DNA from: Pelagicoccus sp. SDUM812005
GTDB taxonomy: Bacteria; Verrucomicrobiota; Verrucomicrobiia; Opitutales; Opitutaceae
Length of the DNA stretch: 64,000 nt
Assembly: GCF_031127875.1 (NCBI RefSeq)
Contig: NZ_JARXIA010000001.1
Location: forward strand, 558,001-622,000
Direction: 5' to 3'
The translations under genes and the position numbers were made by a program. How positions within the stretch are numbered: position 1 is the first letter of the stretch; each line of letters opens with the position of its first letter. This document shows positions 62,869 through 64,000 of the stretch, piece after piece. The notes beneath the pieces were generated by a model. It was not told the origin of the DNA and searched no databases. It saw nothing but the letters and a program-made list of their open reading frames with translations.

Positions 62869-63756
62869 ATGCAATCTTTTAATAATGTAGCGGCCTCCGC
62901 TGATCGACTCCCGCAACTCGAAGGTCCGGATTGGAAAAGCGCCTTTGTCGCCCGTATCGAAAAGCTTCCTACTCTGGCCGCCGGCTGCCGCGAGCTCTAC
63001 TTCTACTTGCTGCAAAGGCAGTGCACGAGCGAAGGTGCTGCCGAGCTGGTGGGGGTGGATCCCTTGCTTGCGGTGGAGGTGGTGAGGAGTTCCAAGTCCG
63101 CGGTTTACGGCTCTCGAGGAGCGAACTCGATCAAGGATGCGGTGCAGGCGATCGGCTTGGAGCGCTTGGGGCGGATCGCTCTGAGGATTTGGCTGCGCAA
63201 TCTGATTCCGAGCCACCTGGCGGTCTACAATCTCGACGGCGGCCATTTCATGCGCCGGTCCTTCGCCTGCGGGGCGGCGATGCGCTACCTTTACCAGGGC
63301 GATACGGAACAGTCGGAGACTGCCTATGCGATCGGGCTGTTGCACGGCATCGGGCGCGTGGTAGTGGCGGAGGTGGTTCGCTTAGCTGAGGACGAGGATC
63401 TGGTGTTTATGGAGCGCACTTCGCGCCGCCTCGCCGAGGCGGAATTGAGCGAGTTTGGCGTCACTCACGCGGAGGTGGGCGGTCTCGCTTTAAAGACCTG
63501 GGGCTTCTCCGAGCTGATTCATCGGCCGATCGCGGCTCAATTCAGCAAGGACGCGGCGAAGGACAAGTTCGACTGGACGCAAAGCCTCGCCATCTCACGT
63601 TTTATCGCAGACCGCGTTCAGGAATCGCTGAGCGGCGTAGCGAATCCGCTACGTGGCGAAGGCCGCGCCGTTTATCGCGGCAAGACCTTGTCGGAGCTTT
63701 TTGAATACACGCTGGCGATGGTCGAAGAAGAGGCGGGGCCGGACCAAGCGAATTGA
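62869..63756 (+). CDS. HDOD domain protein
   Basis: A 295-residue single-domain HDOD protein. The fold motifs LPTLAAGCRELYFYLLQ, DPLLAVEVVRSSKSAVYG, SIKDAVQAIGLERL and GLLHGIGRVVVAEV are in order. In place of the HD phosphodiesterase residues the sequence has HGIGR, so it should not hydrolyse cyclic-di-GMP. HDOD proteins act in signalling, often with a partner protein; none is adjacent. The ATG at 62869 is preceded by an inverted repeat. Confidence 0.85.
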   Translation: MQSFNNVAASADRLPQLEGPDWKSAFVARIEKLPTLAAGCRELYFYLLQRQCTSEGAAELVGVDPLLAVEVVRSSKSAVYGSRGANSIKDAVQAIGLERLGRIALRIWLRNLIPSHLAVYNLDGGHFMRRSFACGAAMRYLYQGDTEQSETAYAIGLLHGIGRVVVAEVVRLAEDEDLVFMERTSRRLAEAELSEFGVTHAEVGGLALKTWGFSELIHRPIAAQFSKDAAKDKFDWTQSLAISRFIADRVQESLSGVANPLRGEGRAVYRGKTLSELFEYTLAMVEEEAGPDQAN

Positions 63757-63795
63757 TGCAGCCCGGCCCGCTCTTTTCGGTTCGTGAGGGCGTGG

Positions 63796-64000
63796 CTACT
63801 CTGCGTAGGCCTCCATGGGGAGACAGGAGCAGACGAGATTTCGGTCGCCGTAGACGTTGTCGATGCGGCTGACGGCGGGCCAATACTTGTATTCACGCGT
63901 CCATGACGCGGGGAAGGCGGCCTCTTCGCGGCTGTAGGGAGAGCTCCATTCCGCAGCGGTAACGGCTTGGCTGGTGTGCGGCGCGTTCTTGAGCGGGTTG
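63796..64000 (-). CDS. gcvP: Glycine dehydrogenase (decarboxylating), C-terminal 68 residues only
   Basis: The minus-strand frame ends at TAG 63798 and is open to the window edge. It reads [43 protein letters not shown] and a CSCLPM end, the conserved C-terminus of the P-protein of the glycine cleavage system. The catalytic lysine and the rest of the gene lie beyond the window. It is not part of any operon seen here. Confidence 0.93.
   Translation of the reverse strand, partial: NPLKNAPHTSQAVTAAEWSSPYSREEAAFPASWTREYKYWPAVSRIDNVYGDRNLVCSCLPMEAYAE

Overview
The window is about 60% GC and densely coded on both strands, with one tRNA, no rRNA, no insertion sequence and no CRISPR array. The gene set suggests a marine or soil member of the Verrucomicrobiota, class Opitutae (a Pelagicoccus/Puniceicoccales-like organism). 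The grounds are a TonB receptor of the type common there, a pectin-ester gene set, a SARP/BTAD-TolB-TPR regulator, a bacterial GPP34 protein and secreted proteins ending in the C-terminal module frequent in that group. The taxon is inferred from protein style and was not tested by comparison.

Layout. 1-3098: a thiazole operon on the minus strand, thiG-thiH-thiS-apaG, then a haem-export-type membrane protein cut by the window edge. 3301-9598: a PurH-like protein that has lost its catalytic motifs, a small acidic protein, a GPP34 protein, an M20 peptidase, thioredoxin reductase and TatD. 9638-14415: a four-gene multihaem cytochrome and outer-membrane barrel operon (16 predicted haems), the most striking locus. 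14652-18372: HPr, kdsB, carA and a lysine 2,3-aminomutase. 18504-24525: a TPR protein, a large BTAD-TM-TolB-TPR regulator, a hexapeptide acetyltransferase and an EI24/CysZ membrane protein. 24640-32584: a carbohydrate-ester locus with a PL22 oligogalacturonate lyase, a protein with three SGNH esterase domains, a PAS/SpoIIE phosphatase and a sialate O-acetylesterase.

32585-33106 carries tRNA-Val(GAC) and a tandemly duplicated unit of about 100 bp that includes the tRNA 3' end. 33270-40707: recN, then an SDR and three glycosyltransferases with a secreted protein. 40833-43808: a TonB-dependent receptor. 44280-47384: an alpha-oxoamine synthase, a GT2 and a polyprenyl diphosphate synthase. 47431-52483: a plus-strand run of DUF4013 protein, secreted protein, murJ, an FAD-linked oxidase and a DUF1275 protein. 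52547-57469: serC, surE, pnp and rpsO on the minus strand. 57671-59646: three response regulators with no kinase. 59804-63756: an outer membrane protein, a DUF445 protein, an esterase and an HDOD protein. The last bases are the 3' end of gcvP.

How genes may work together. The cytochrome operon has the parts of a trans-envelope electron conduit: quinol-side NapC-type cytochrome, monohaem shuttle, barrel, and multihaem lipoprotein. The PL22 and SGNH genes are divergent and probably act on pectin-derived oligomers and their acetyl esters. The recN-to-GT block and the GT2/AOS/IspA block both look like lipid or envelope-glycan synthesis.
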